From Rozella allomycis CSF55 (taxonomy: Eukaryota; Rozellomycota), in assembly GCA_000442015.1 (NCBI GenBank), contig KE561117.1, positions 62,001-126,000 of the forward strand: a stretch of 64,000 nt of DNA. Direction: 5' to 3'. The translations under genes and the position numbers were made by a program. This document shows, in pieces, positions 25,273-36,473 of the stretch. The notes beneath the pieces are model-generated. The model was not told the origin of the DNA. It did not search any database and saw only the letters and a list, made by a program, of their open reading frames with translations. The stretch's first letter is position 1, and each line of letters opens with the position of its first letter.

Positions 25273-25317
25273 GGGTGTGGTCAAATTGTGATTACATCGC
25301 AATCGCCACCGACACCC
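25273..25317 (+). promoter_or_regulatory. Two-part stem-loop upstream of peroxidase
   Basis: Outer arms GGGTGTGGT and ACCGACACCC pair with one bulged G. Inner arms ATTGTGAT and ATCGCAAT pair over 8 bp, with one G-U, around a 3-base loop. The whole 45-nt element ends 17 bp before the peroxidase ATG at 25335, so it should lie in the 5' leader. It is GC-richer than its surroundings. It could control translation or be a protein site on DNA; no known element is recognised. Confidence 0.4.
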
Positions 25318-25334
25318 TAGTATAAAGCCACTAA

Positions 25335-26278
25335 ATGAGTTCCAATAACTACACGGCAGTTGAAAATGCAATACGTTCGATTCTCAAAAACAACAGCTAT
25401 GATGATGGCTCCATTGCGCCAGTACTCGTCAGGTAATGAAGTAAAAGTTGAGAGATAATAGACTCGCCTGGCATGCATCAGGTACATATGATCCCAGGTC
25501 GCCTTGCCCTGGAGGGAGCAATGGGGCAACAATGCGCTACGCCCCTGAATCAACAGATGGGGCGAATGCCGGATTAGAACATGCGAGGTAGACCTTCCCT
25601 TTCTTAAAAATAGGGCATTTCTTGAACCAATTAAAAAGCAATTTCCTTGGATTAGTTATGCTGATCTGTGGACTCTGGCTGGAGTCGTTGCAATTGAGGC
25701 AATGGGTGGTCCTAAAGTCCGTTGGACTCCAGGTATGTCTTTCAATACAATAAGATCATCAGGACGTCAAGATTATGATCCTTCGACTTCCAGAATAAAA
25801 TTTGCAAAGATTATTCCACCAAACGGCCGTCTTCCTGATGCAGCCCAAGGACAAAAGCACATACGCGATGTCTTTTACAGGATGGGATTTGATGATAGAG
25901 AAATCGTTGCATTATTGGGTGCGCATACGATTGGAAGATGCCATGCGAATAGATCCGGGTTCGAAGGGCGTAGTGTTCTTTAATTTTATTAACATAGCTT
26001 GGACCTATACTCCAACAAGATTTAGCAATCAATATTATGTTCTCTTATTAAAAACTAGCTGGGATAAAAAGTTCCTTGCAAATGGAAATATGCAATATAA
26101 AGACCCTGAAGATGAATTGATGATGTTACCTGCTGATATTGCTTTAATTCTTGACCCCAAATTTCGCACTTTTGTTGAATTGTATGCTAAAGATAAGGAT
26201 ACATTTTATCGAGACTTCTCAAGTGCATTTTCCAAGCTTCTTGAACTTGGGGTGAAACGGAATCAAAATAAACTATAA
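25335..26278 (+). CDS. Cytochrome c peroxidase-type class I haem peroxidase
   Basis: Five exons (25335-25432, 25462-25587, 25614-25732, 25763-25969, 25998-26278) encode 276 aa. Distal site: [13 protein letters not shown] with the Arg, Trp and His. Then [34 protein letters not shown], proximal-His motif [11 protein letters not shown], the radical-site Trp in [18 protein letters not shown], and a fungal CCP-like tail [25 protein letters not shown]. The enzyme reduces hydrogen peroxide with electrons from cytochrome c. Mitochondrial CCPs carry a cleavable presequence; this one begins directly at the catalytic domain, so a cytosolic or alternative location is possible. The Trp favours CCP over ascorbate peroxidase, though hybrids exist. 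Confidence 0.9.
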
Positions 26279-26406
26279 TTGTGTATCTAAAGTCTAAAGC
26301 AACAGTGCAGTGGTGCACCATATTATTTGTTTGAGATTTAAAGGTTACTCTATATTTCGAACCCAAGTGATGATTTCGACCATCTCTTGGCAACGAGTTG
26401 TTTTCC

Positions 26407-28702
26407 ATGACTTCGATCGAATTGCAATCCCATAATAGCTCATTAAATAATTTAGCCAATTCTAGACGAGATTTAGTGAATGTTCAAGACGCTAAATATG
26501 ACAAGAATCGAAAATGGAAAATCGCTGGCGGTGTTACATCTGGAATAATCCTGGTAGGCTTAGCAGTTGGATTAGGCGTTTACTACGGAATCAAATCATC
26601 TCAAGCTGGTTTGGATCCTCCTCTTGAGCCTCTTGAGTTTATTTACAAAGATGGACTAGACTATCCATGGAATACTTATTGGAATGAAACGGTTTCTACT
26701 AAACAAGATTGTGCTAGCGTATGTCAGAGAATCCCTGGATGCGAGTTTTTTACTTTTAGTTCTTCCCAAAAGCTGTGTCAATTAAAGTATACTGACAAAA
26801 GCTCACGTCATTTTACCCAATTCCGTGATCAAATTAGAGTCCTCTTTGGAGAAGTAAGGTTTGGATATTCACTTGGAAACACCACTGAAGCATCTCCCCA
26901 GGCTTGTCTTGATAAATGCAAGTCATCTAATGAATGTGATTTAGTGGCATATAAGGAGTATTTAGAGGAATTTGAACCTGATATGACCGGGAAAATTTAT
27001 TGCATGAAATTAGGTGTCCCAAGGGACTCCGACACAACCATTGGTTTTGCTAAAAACCCATATGGCTTGAATTTGCAACCAAAGACCAAAGGAAGATTCG
27101 ACGTGATCGGGAATTCAGGTGTAGTGGCTATACACGCGAATTTGATGCCTAACGGGAAAATATTATATTCTGCAAGACCAGAAGTGCGTAGAAAAGATCC
27201 TAAGACTGGTCAGCCGGCCCCTAATACGAAAGCTGTATCGCGCCCATCTATTGCTCCATTTGGTGAAATAGCCACTGTCTTCGACCCGCTTACTGGTACT
27301 TTTGTCACTGCCCCTGTAGATGAAAACACGTTTTGTAATGGTGCTTTACTTGCAGCTGATGGCTCTGTATTTTATAGTGGTGGTGACCCAGGTGGTGATA
27401 TTAGCCGAGCGTAAATTTTTGTATATTCTTAAATATTAGCCCTGGTTATGACCTTCAGGATGGACTAAAGAAGCAAAGGTACTTCAATTACAAGACTGGT
27501 CAGTGGACTTACATTCATGATATGGTATATCCTCGTTGGTACCCAAGTCCAATACGATTAGTTGATGGTACTATCTTCAGTTTCGGAGGTTCTACAAACG
27601 GCGCCGACGGAATTCCGCAACCAAACATGGACATTACAAAGCCCGGTGTAAATGTTAATACTGCAGTCCCATCCCCCTTAATTCTAGAAACTGGAACAGC
27701 CAATTACCCATATGTTCATTTAATTCCTTTTACAGGGCATGTATTTGTATTTGCTTATCAACATTGGGCCATCGTTGATAAGAATACAGGACTTGAAATA
27801 GAGAGACAAGTTCAACTTACTGAAGGTATACGCGGTGGCGATTATGTGACTGGTGCAACTCTGTTGCCACTGGAACCCGAAAAGAACTATGAAGCTGAAT
27901 TTGTTATATTTGGCGGCGCAAACAATAGACAGGAAGAAAAAGGACTAAGAACAGTTGCTCACTTGCTGTTAACAACAACGGGACCAAAGTAAAATATGCG
28001 ACAAAAAAATATCAGAAATTGGTTTTACGATTCCGATTTGATGCCTTACGGGCGAACATTAACAATGGCTGTGAACCAACCGAATGGAAAGATCTTGATA
28101 TTTGGAGGCGGTCACGCTGGAAAAACAGGTATAATGACTCTTTAATTGTTATAGGCGCTGATCCAAACGGTCTAACATTTATAAAGGGCCCAACAAATGA
28201 CGTTTTCTGCTATGACCCTTATGCTCCAGCGGGTAAGAAATTCACAGTTTTCGCTACCACGCCAATTAATAGACTTTACCACTCAACAGCTATTTTGTTG
28301 CCTGATGGCCGTACAACTTTATCTGGTGGCGATGAGGCAACGTTCATTACAGCGCAAACTTACGAATATCGAGTCGAGGCATTCACCCCTCCTTGGTTGC
28401 TCAATGATATACCAAGACCTGAGATTAAACAGGCACCCACAGGATTAATTGCTTACGGATCTACATTTACGGTTACATATTCTGGTACTGTTTCTCGCGT
28501 TTCTATAGTCACTCCTGGTAGCTCCACACATGCCGTTGATTTTACACAAAGAGTTGTTTTCTTAAAAGTCGAACAAAAGGATTCCTCATCTTTAACATTG
28601 AGAGCTCCACCCGATGCGACCATTATTTTGCAAGGTTATCACATGTTGTTCTTGTTAAATAATGACACTCCATCAGTAGCAGCATGGGTTCAATTCGGAT
28701 AA
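26407..28702 (+). CDS. Membrane-anchored PAN-domain galactose/glyoxal oxidase (AA5)
   Basis: Four exons (26407-27410, 27440-27988, 28016-28128, 28155-28702) give 737 aa. Residues 39-62 form a signal-anchor helix (VTSGIILVGLAVGLGVYYGI), predicting a type II membrane protein with an extracellular catalytic part. A Cys-rich PAN/Apple-like region (about 75-220) precedes the seven-bladed copper-radical oxidase. The thioether Cys lies in ENTFCNGALL and its partner Tyr in PRWYPSP. The axial Tyr-His is in INRLYHSTA and the equatorial His in LQGYHMLFL. All copper-site residues are thus present, so activity is likely. Such enzymes oxidise alcohols or aldehydes and release hydrogen peroxide. The neighbouring peroxidase is suggestive but not proof of linkage. 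Confidence 0.9.
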
Positions 28703-28835
28703 TTCTCAATAAATCCGACTTCAAAATAGTTATTTTTTCCAATGTGGGGTATAATGAAAAATGATACAAATAAGAAACTATAATGACCGCAATTACAAAT
28801 AACTTATTCACAAACATTTATTGAAGATTACAAAA

Positions 28836-30925
28836 TTACACACATCCAAGGCAATTACATATCCATTCATGAACGGCATCATTTTTCTGCAAGTCCAACT
28901 TTTTCGACTGGTATTCTCTGATTTCAGATATTAATTTTGCTTCCATAGCCAACTTTTCAAAATTATAGATCTTCTTTTCCGTATCAAGGAATTTTGGATA
29001 TGCATCCTCAACACTCTTCAAATCGCTCAAATATAATTCTTAATCATTACATTCATAGAGTTTACCCATGCACGGCACCAATGGGCCCGCGCTTCGTTTC
29101 AAATCTTCTCTATATAACCTGTAATTCCCTTTAGGACTCATTAACGACACATAAAAATTTAGTCGTTGATGTTGTTTAGGGGGAAGAATTTTCCAAATAT
29201 CTTTGAGTTTAGCTATTTCAGCATTCTGGAAAACACGTATAATACACATTATTGCGTCATAATTTCTTAAAGAATGCAAAATCTTTTATCGAAAGAACTA
29301 ACAATTACTTCACACAGCTTTATTAGAGTGTTAACAATTTTCACACTTTCATTTACAGCTTTCCGTTTCAAAATTGCTTTAACCAAAAATTTGGTCATGT
29401 TTTGGAACCCTTTGCCATAAGCTAAAATACTTTCTGCCAAAAGTTTGTTTGAACAGGTCTGTATCATTTCAATAGGAGAAATATGTTGTAATAAATCAAA
29501 AGAAATCAATGTCCATTGTTTAGCCCATTCATAAATGCTTATTTTGTCAAGTTTACCAAAAACCCCTTCATTAGATCTTTTCAGTTGAGATATTTGTAGA
29601 ATCATTTTACAAAGAGTAGTTGAAGAACGCTTGTTATTCTAATAATAGTATTTATGCATCTCTACTTTTATCTTTTCTAGACCTGATAAAATCTCGTTGC
29701 TGGTAACAAGATTGTCGTGATTGAGTATAACATTTTCAGCAAAAGACTTAATTTTTTTAATTAACGCGGTCTCATTGTATAAAATTTCGTTGTAATCAGT
29801 TATCCAATCTTTTAGAGAAAGCGCTACATTGTCTTTATAGTCCGTTGAAGAAGTTTCTATCTCTTCTATTGTCGGCGAATAGTAACTCTTAAACAAATTA
29901 AAATGACTTTACCGATAAATTAATAGATCCAGTAAAGTCTCCGGGTATGTTATCTGCTCAATTGTGCACAAAATGATGTTTCTACATTCAAATTTATTTT
30001 CAACCAAGGCGTGGACCAAACCCAGTAAAGTCGCCCCTTTCAGGTTATTTTCTTTGATTATTATTTGTTCATAAACATTGTCAAATGTGCCGTGAGTAGC
30101 TTGCAGTCTTTTGTAATTTATGAAATTCGATGAACCATTAAGTCTATGCTTTTGATTTTGGTTTTCATAATTATAAAGGCTTGTTTTAGATTCAGAAGAT
30201 ATTATTAAAGAACTTGTCGATTGAGTACTCTTGGTCTTTTTCAATTTGTTGTGAAGTTCAATTGAGAGGCTATCATTTTTGCTTCCTATAATGAAAGATT
30301 GCTGTGATAAAGATTTCAAGAGTTGACTATGACTGATGAGATCCGGAATATTGTTTTGCAGGTCATCACGTGCACTACATTCTCCAATGACAATATTAGC
30401 ATCTGTTTTTACATTTGGATACTCTTCAAAGATAGAAGAGCTTGACCCAAATAAAAATTGACCTGAGTGTGCATTTGATGCATCTTTATGTTCAATCTCC
30501 GTTGCAACAATTTTCATAGCTACCAACTTAGTTTCTTCATCTGTTGCACATGTACCTTCAGGATTTTTGAAGTTCAATTTTAATTCTCTTTTTGTATCAT
30601 ATATTTTGTTAAAACCTGGTCTATTAATCATTAGAACTGGTTGAAATATTGGTCTGAATGACCATGTTCGAGTGTACTGCGCATCTCTTGGTATATTAAA
30701 TTCATAATTGCATATTTCATAGTCTTCAATAGGGTCTTTCGCTGAAATTTCTAATTCATCTTGCTTGATTAATTGCTTTGTATTGAAGGATTGAATTTTC
30801 TGACCAAAATTTTTATGGTTTGCCAAAAATCTATAAGCGAAGAGTGATCTTATGTCTTAAAAGTTTGTGAATTACGCGATTCCTAGTATCAAAATAGAGG
30901 TTAACTGAAATTCATCGGAAATCAT
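28836..30925 (-). CDS. Ras guanine nucleotide exchange factor 1
   Basis: Six exons (30925-30876, 30848-29913, 29885-29666, 29638-29309, 29282-29066, 29038-28836) give 651 aa. The first exon begins MISDEFQ and continues into a hydrophobic stretch LTSILILGIASLFAYRFLA, a possible signal anchor. A long low-complexity region follows. Then comes the REM domain (NLKGATLLGLVHALVEN, LLDLLIYRYYSPT) and the CDC25 catalytic domain (EWAKQWTLISFDLLQHISPI, LHSLRNYDAIMCI, RLNFYVSLMSPKGNYRLYRE, IYNFEKLAMEAKLISEIREYQ). It should activate Ras-family GTPases. Exon sizes 220, 330 and 217 nt match RasGEF 2 at 47006-49547, showing duplication. It ends about 20 aa earlier than its paralogue. Confidence 0.85.
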
Positions 30926-31024
30926 TTAACTCCATGGAAACAGAATTTTATTAAGTACGCTGTACATATACTTATGATGAAATGCAGATGAGGTCTTCGT
31001 TAGATGATGTTTTATATTTTGCGT

Positions 31025-32302
31025 CTATACCATATTCAAAATGATTTTACTTAATTCTTCATAATATTTGAAGTGATTAACATCAAGTGCCTGCAATTTT
31101 TGCAGTTCATCACCCAAGGGTATATGGGCTTCTTGTTTAAGCCATGAAAGCATATATAGTGGCCCTTGATTAAATAATTTTTGTTTCCTTACATTTTGCC
31201 GTAGGCTCAAGTTTATGAAGCTCGGACAATGTTTCTATCTCTTTGACAATCATGGATCTTCTATTTCTAATGTCAGAAGCCATGGACTCAAAAGATATTC
31301 GTTTTTCTTTAATATGAATGCCGCCAATTACAAAACCGAAATCTCCTCGTGCGATTTTACCTTTGTCTTCAGAGTTACAATCAGAATAGAATGTCCCATA
31401 ATCAAATTTCTCTAAATTTATTTCTTTATCGGTAAAAACTATTTTTACAACATCCCAATTACTTGGATATATTTGCGCTTTGATTTGGCCGCCAGATATG
31501 TGCAAATTTAAAAGGCGGACTGTTGCTGCTAGTTTCAAGATTATTTTGTAGAGTTTACTTTGATTAATAAGCCATTTATAATAAAACCAGGCTGATTGAT
31601 CATTTGGTTCGGTAAAGATCGCATTCTTGATAAACTCAATGTCTACTTAATTGAAACTTTCAAATAGAACCTTTAGTAATGGCTTCTCTTTTCTCATCAT
31701 TATGCATATTTAGTATCATATTAGATCGATGATGCCATGCTGAATAGTTGGAGAAATTCTGAGACACTTTTACCAAACAAAATTCCAAGTTTCGTTTTTC
31801 GTCATCAATAAATTTAAGCAAAAAGTTTCTAAAATTCCAACAGTGAACTATAATATTATGTGACTTGTGAACTTACAATTCCGTGGATCTAAATTTAACA
31901 TTATTTCTGTGAGAGCAAGTTCTTTTTCAATATTAAGCCATTCTTTTTCTGAATTATTCAATATCCATTTTCTATGAAACCAAACGCAATATGATTTAGG
32001 GAAGCTTTGAATGCATCTCTTGGTAAGATTTAGGTCATTTTCGAGTAATATCTTTGCCCTCTCTAGGTCTTGCTGCTTTGTTTTTAAAAAATTGCGTTTC
32101 CTTAGATTCCAAAGAGAATACAAATCAGCATTCAATAAAAGGCCTCGTTCAGTCCATCGTAGTAAATTATCTTCGCTCATAGATGAAATGTCCAATTTTG
32201 AAAACTCGTGATGAAAATTGGATAGACTTGTAACTAAATCATCGTTTTTAAAACACCTCTCAACGCCGTGCTAAGGTCAAAAAACTAAATTTTGGGCACC
32301 AT
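31025..32302 (-). CDS. RABGGTA: Rab geranylgeranyltransferase alpha subunit
   Basis: Six exons (32302-32300, 32270-31877, 31847-31671, 31645-31559, 31528-31193, 31164-31025) encode 378 aa. Exon 1 is only the ATG; a 29-nt intron separates it from HGVERCF, matching the family's MHG start. Prenyltransferase alpha repeats are visible: SLWNLRKRNFL, YCVWFHRKWIL, HCWNFRNFLL, YSAWHHRSNMI, QSAWFYYKWLI. The C-terminal WPLYMLSWLKQE part follows. With the beta subunit and REP it adds geranylgeranyl groups to Rab proteins. The 25-nt intron 31646-31670 has a weak GTTCTA donor; without it a stop interrupts the fifth repeat. The LRR domain of mammalian RabGGTA is absent, as in fungal Bet4. Confidence 0.9.
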
Positions 32303-32330
32303 TTAGAGAAAGCGAAAATTCAGAAATTTA

Positions 32331-33224
32331 TTATTCCACGCTTTCTAACGATCCAATTGATTCCTTTTTGAGAAATTTTTTCTCATTTAATTTCTTTGTC
32401 CGAGGGCTTGCCTGTGATAGAATAATCGGTGTTTTGGTAAAATTTCCAATGGTTTTCCTAATTGCTATAAAAGTAACCTAGAAATATTTACTGCCATTTA
32501 AACTATTGTTAGTTTTGTTGGCTTGATCATCATTGTCAGAGTCGGATAAAACAATTTCATCGGGAAAGGCATCTTCGTCATGTTGAGTTGTGTAGCGCGC
32601 GTTGAAATCAAGATCACCAAATTCTTCATCTTCATCGCTAGCTTTTAGGTTTCCACCTGCAAGTGATTGGTCTGTTCCAGAAATCTCATCTCTTATAACT
32701 TCAAATTCTTGCATTTTGTTCAATTTATTTAAGATACGCGCACTTTTGTCCTCTTCCAGGACAATTTTTAGAACTGTACCCATTGCAATTTCTTGAGACG
32801 GCTCTGAAAAGTTTCTAGCGAAAGCTGATTGTTTCTGCCATTCTTCAAAGAATTGACTAAAACGCTCCTTTTCTTGATCGTTCAATTCAAACGGGGGTAA
32901 CAAATTTGTATCTATTGAATTTATAAAGTTTTCCTCAATTTGTGCATCAACGTCCTTCCTTCCTAAATCTTTTATTCTCTTCAAAAAATGATATTTGCTA
33001 CGCTTCTCTGCAGCCAATACACTGGAGCAAGTTTTCAGGGCTTCTAAAGTCGACATTTCAACAGCGTTTATTATTTTTTCTAAGATTCTGATTTGCTGCT
33101 GTCGTAATTGATCTTCTTGTTTCCCCACAACTAATTTTTGTTCTACAATTTCCTGTTTTTTAAGGAAAACGGGAGAGAAATAGCTGAAAATCCAATTTAC
33201 CAAAGTTTTTATAAATAAAAGCAT
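32331..33224 (-). CDS. Orphan coiled-coil acidic protein
   Basis: Exons 33224-32492 and 32464-32331 give 288 aa in frame (27-nt intron). An alternative start at 33244 (MVTVDN), joined over a 44-nt intron (33227-33184), gives 280 aa and removes the hydrophobic N-terminus; I cannot decide between them. After a helical Gln/Lys-rich region (KQEDQLRQQQIRILEKIINA) come a helical middle part, an acidic patch (SDEDEEFGDLDF, DEIVLSDSDNDD) and a basic tail (SPRTKKLNEKKFLKK). No family recognised. It lies 28 bp upstream of the RabGGTA ATG on the same strand, and head to head with the STB6-like gene. Confidence 0.6.
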
Positions 33225-33291
33225 TACTTATCGACTGTAACCATGCTCAAAATTGACAAAAACAATTTCTCTGGAAAGCCACCCAGGGGTT

Positions 33292-35615
33292 ATGATTGAA
33301 CAGAAACGATGGTTTTTTCATGAAAGAAACAAAATTTTAACATTTATTAAAGAAAGAAAGGTTGGAAAGGTTGTGTCAAGCTCTCACATGATATACGGTT
33401 ATCGAATATACGTTGTAGAACAATGGTAGCAATTAAATATCTACTAAACAGGCTAATTGATAGGAATAGGTTATATAATTCTTTAATTACATTTACTGGC
33501 GACTTGAATGATAAAGTATTCATAAAATGTTTGAAATACAGGTCAACGTATGCAGCGTCGAGTTTTCCACTCCTTCAAAGACTATAGACAAATTATTTAG
33601 CCAATATAAAATGGACAAGGCCAAGTCAATCGCAATAGATGATTGCGAGCTAATGGTTCTTAATTTAACCCAATTTCCCGCAGATTTAAATTTGATACAG
33701 GTTGAAGATGGAGAATATGATTTACACATTAGGACAATTTTATTAAATTTAAATTTAAAGAGACTTGGATTCACATCTAGAGGATTGATAAATATTGTTG
33801 ATCAAAGGTGCCATTAAAGTTATTATGCTATTGTAGTAATGTGCATCAAGATAAATTTTATCAAATATATAAAATTTCAGAAAACATACCGATTAGCTTT
33901 GCTATATTTGAAGTGATGGTATTGATTCAGACGTCCTTGGCGATACTTGGATATTTTGATTCAAATATGATCGATGGCATTTTTTGTGATTTCACCTTGA
34001 AAGCTTTGGAATTTTTTCAAATTGATTACAATATTAATGTCGAAACAGAGGTATCTTTAAACAGGTTTACATAAAAGGCCGACAGATTATGTTCCCTTGC
34101 CTTAATAGTGTCATTATTGAGCAAAGTGAATGTGTATAACAATAAACTTGGTTTACTTGGTTTTCAAGTGCCTTTGGATCCATTTACTGAATATCAAGAA
34201 CTGAATTCTATAGTCACCTTATTTCAAGTAGAGAAAAAAATATATCTTTAGAAAGAATTCGGCAAATTTAGATCCTACGGGATATCTCGATGAGCATACT
34301 AACAGAGCAATCGATGAATTAGTCGTCAAAACATTTAGACAGATGGAAAAAAGGCCAAAAAATATGAAGAAAAAGATTCATGAATATCCGAGTACTAGTG
34401 ATTGAAAATTTTTTTAGTTAATTTTGAAACGACTGATTTAAATACATTAATGGAAGGTACATCGATTAAGCGATTGAGATATCTGTGGCTTGGAACGTCA
34501 AAACATGTGAATCAAGAAAGCGGTGCTGGAATATTACAAGAATCCAAAGAAATAGGAAAATCAATTTTAAGAGAAGTGGCTCATAAAGTAAAAACTCTCT
34601 AATGAACCACCCAGGGAAAAAATCAAATCTACAAGGACAAAGATGTCAAAGAAGCAAAGAGGCTATTAGAGCATATAAAAAAGTTCTCTTCATTTAAAAA
34701 CAAACAAAATACCCTTCCTTTTACTGTTCTTGATGACAATTCATTGGAAAAGATGGCACTCACGTCAATCTCTGATTTTGATGAAGAAAAATCAAAAACA
34801 CCCGACGATGGTAAACATGTTTTTAAAGAAAATAAAGAAAACTCCCCAAGCAATGATTTTTACGGTGATATTTCACCTATGGGCTCAACATGCGCGATTA
34901 TGGAAATCGATCCCGAGGAAATTCCGAAATTTCGAGATCAGAGAATTAAATCGTTAGTTTTAGATGAAAATCAAAATAAAAGAGGCATTTTGTGGCACAG
35001 ATCTCTATCTTATTCAGATTTTTTAAGTTTACGCGATGAAAACGACGATGAAGATGTCTCCGACATAGACATTAAGGATTGGAATGAACTGATCATTTTC
35101 CAGAATCAAATTCAATCAAAGCAAGAATCAATAAATGAATTATTAAAAGTACTTGAAGTAAATCAATGTATATTTTATTTCCAAGAATTTAGAAACTTAC
35201 GGAGAATCTCGAAACCACGAATTTAAAACCAACTTGGAGACATTGGAAGAGAAAATAAGCGTAAATAAAATATGAATTTCTTATTCAGGAAGTTAAACTT
35301 ACAATCCAAGAAATATATAAATGCCAAAATGATGTTACATCTTTAATTGATGAACTTCAACTGGAGTCATCAAAATTACACTATGACTTAAACATATATG
35401 AAGAAAAAATTAAAGATGTGAATGATCTAATGATCGCCGAAAGTATGCACAGTTCTGGAGCGTCCACTAGCAACATTTTCTTAAATGTTTTTCAAATGAT
35501 GTTTTCAGCGTCCAGTAGATTATTTTATTTTAATAGAGTAGGTATAGCTGCAATATACATTATGATGGTACCAAGTAAAGTAAAAGAATTCTTAAACGGA
35601 AATAAATTAAACTAA
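33292..35615 (+). CDS. STB6-like fungal protein
   Basis: Ten exons (33292-33425, 33452-33515, 33542-33807, 33837-34050, 34078-34227, 34256-34391, 34418-34587, 34615-35157, 35186-35260, 35289-35615) give 692 aa. The N-terminal domain shows the STB6-like pattern: YGYRIYVVEQWLIDR, TFTGDLNDKV, NLTQFPADLNLIQVEDGEY, NLNLKRLGFTSRG, DKFYQIYKISENIP. Then follow LGLLGFQVPLDPFTE and FETTDLN..YLWLG. A disordered acidic stretch and a C-terminal coiled coil with a possible membrane helix (VGIAAIYIMMVPSK) complete it. STB2/STB6 bind the Sin3 corepressor in yeast; molecular function is otherwise open. This is one of the best fungal markers in the window. Confidence 0.8.
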
Positions 35616-35683
35616 TTCCTTGTAAAGGATCTGTTATCGGCAATTTAATTACCCCTTCTTCCACGTTTTCCAAGCCACTCAAA

Positions 35684-36421
35684 ATGAAATTCATCCTTTC
35701 ATTCATTGTTACTTTGCTTTTGAAGGTAACCTGCGCTGCGCCTATTAATTATGAAACTCAATTAGCTTTGAAAGAAGCGATATTGATGGATGATGTCCGA
35801 GGAATCGCCCAACTTACGTTAAGCCTTGACGATTTGGATCGCACATATTTTAATCTTCCCACGCACATATCTCCTGACCATGAAGCTGTATCTCCGTTAA
35901 ATTTGGCATTGCTCTTTAGTAGGTACCAAGTCGCTCAGTGTTTGCTTGATAAGGGAATGGATCCTAGAAAAGAGAACTATAATGAAAACAACTCTCTCTA
36001 TTTTCTAGTCTTGGCGGGTAATCATGAGAGCATCGCTTGGCTTATGAAATATGATAATGGAAGGTTTAAATCCATGGTCAAAGATCGAGGTCGAAATGGT
36101 GGCATATTATCACTGGCAATACAACTTGACACTCCCAATGTATTCGATGCTCTAATTGAGTTTGGCGCGGATATAAACAATGATGTCGGCGAAGAACCTC
36201 TACTGCATGATATTATGCAGCTTGATAAACCAACTACATATTTGAGAAGATTAATAAATTTGGGCGCGGATCTTAAAATTCAAGACTCTGATGGTAATAC
36301 CGCTCTCCATGTAGCCGATCCTGAAGATATGGAAGCAATTGAATTACTAGTAATAAACGAACCGGGGTTAATTAACATTGCAAACAATTATGGTGAATTA
36401 CCAGAAATTGGTTCTTATTAA
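35684..36421 (+). CDS. Predicted secreted ankyrin-repeat protein
   Basis: A single intronless exon of 245 aa. Residues 1-19 (KFILSFIVTLLLKVTCAAP) form a typical cleavable signal peptide with Ala at the predicted cut. The mature part has about five ankyrin units: SPLNLALLFSRYQVAQCLLD, NSLYFLVLAGNHESIAWLMK, GILSLAIQLDTPNVFDALIE, a central EEPLLHDIM unit, and GNTALHVADPEDMEAIELLV. No transmembrane segment, enzyme domain or retention signal follows. Ankyrin proteins are usually intracellular, so a secreted one lacking introns, in a genome where most genes have several, is a candidate for a host-directed or cell-surface role. The exact target cannot be inferred. Confidence 0.75.
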   Translation: MKFILSFIVTLLLKVTCAAPINYETQLALKEAILMDDVRGIAQLTLSLDDLDRTYFNLPTHISPDHEAVSPLNLALLFSRYQVAQCLLDKGMDPRKENYNENNSLYFLVLAGNHESIAWLMKYDNGRFKSMVKDRGRNGGILSLAIQLDTPNVFDALIEFGADINNDVGEEPLLHDIMQLDKPTTYLRRLINLGADLKIQDSDGNTALHVADPEDMEAIELLVINEPGLINIANNYGELPEIGSY

Positions 36422-36473
36422 GCATAATAAATAGTCTTTAAATAACTAATGTATTATCTGTTTATTTATGCGT

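Noticed and set aside
25321-25326. TATAAA as a TATA box for the peroxidase gene
   Set aside because: It lies only 8 bp before the ATG, too close for a TATA box to direct a usable transcript.
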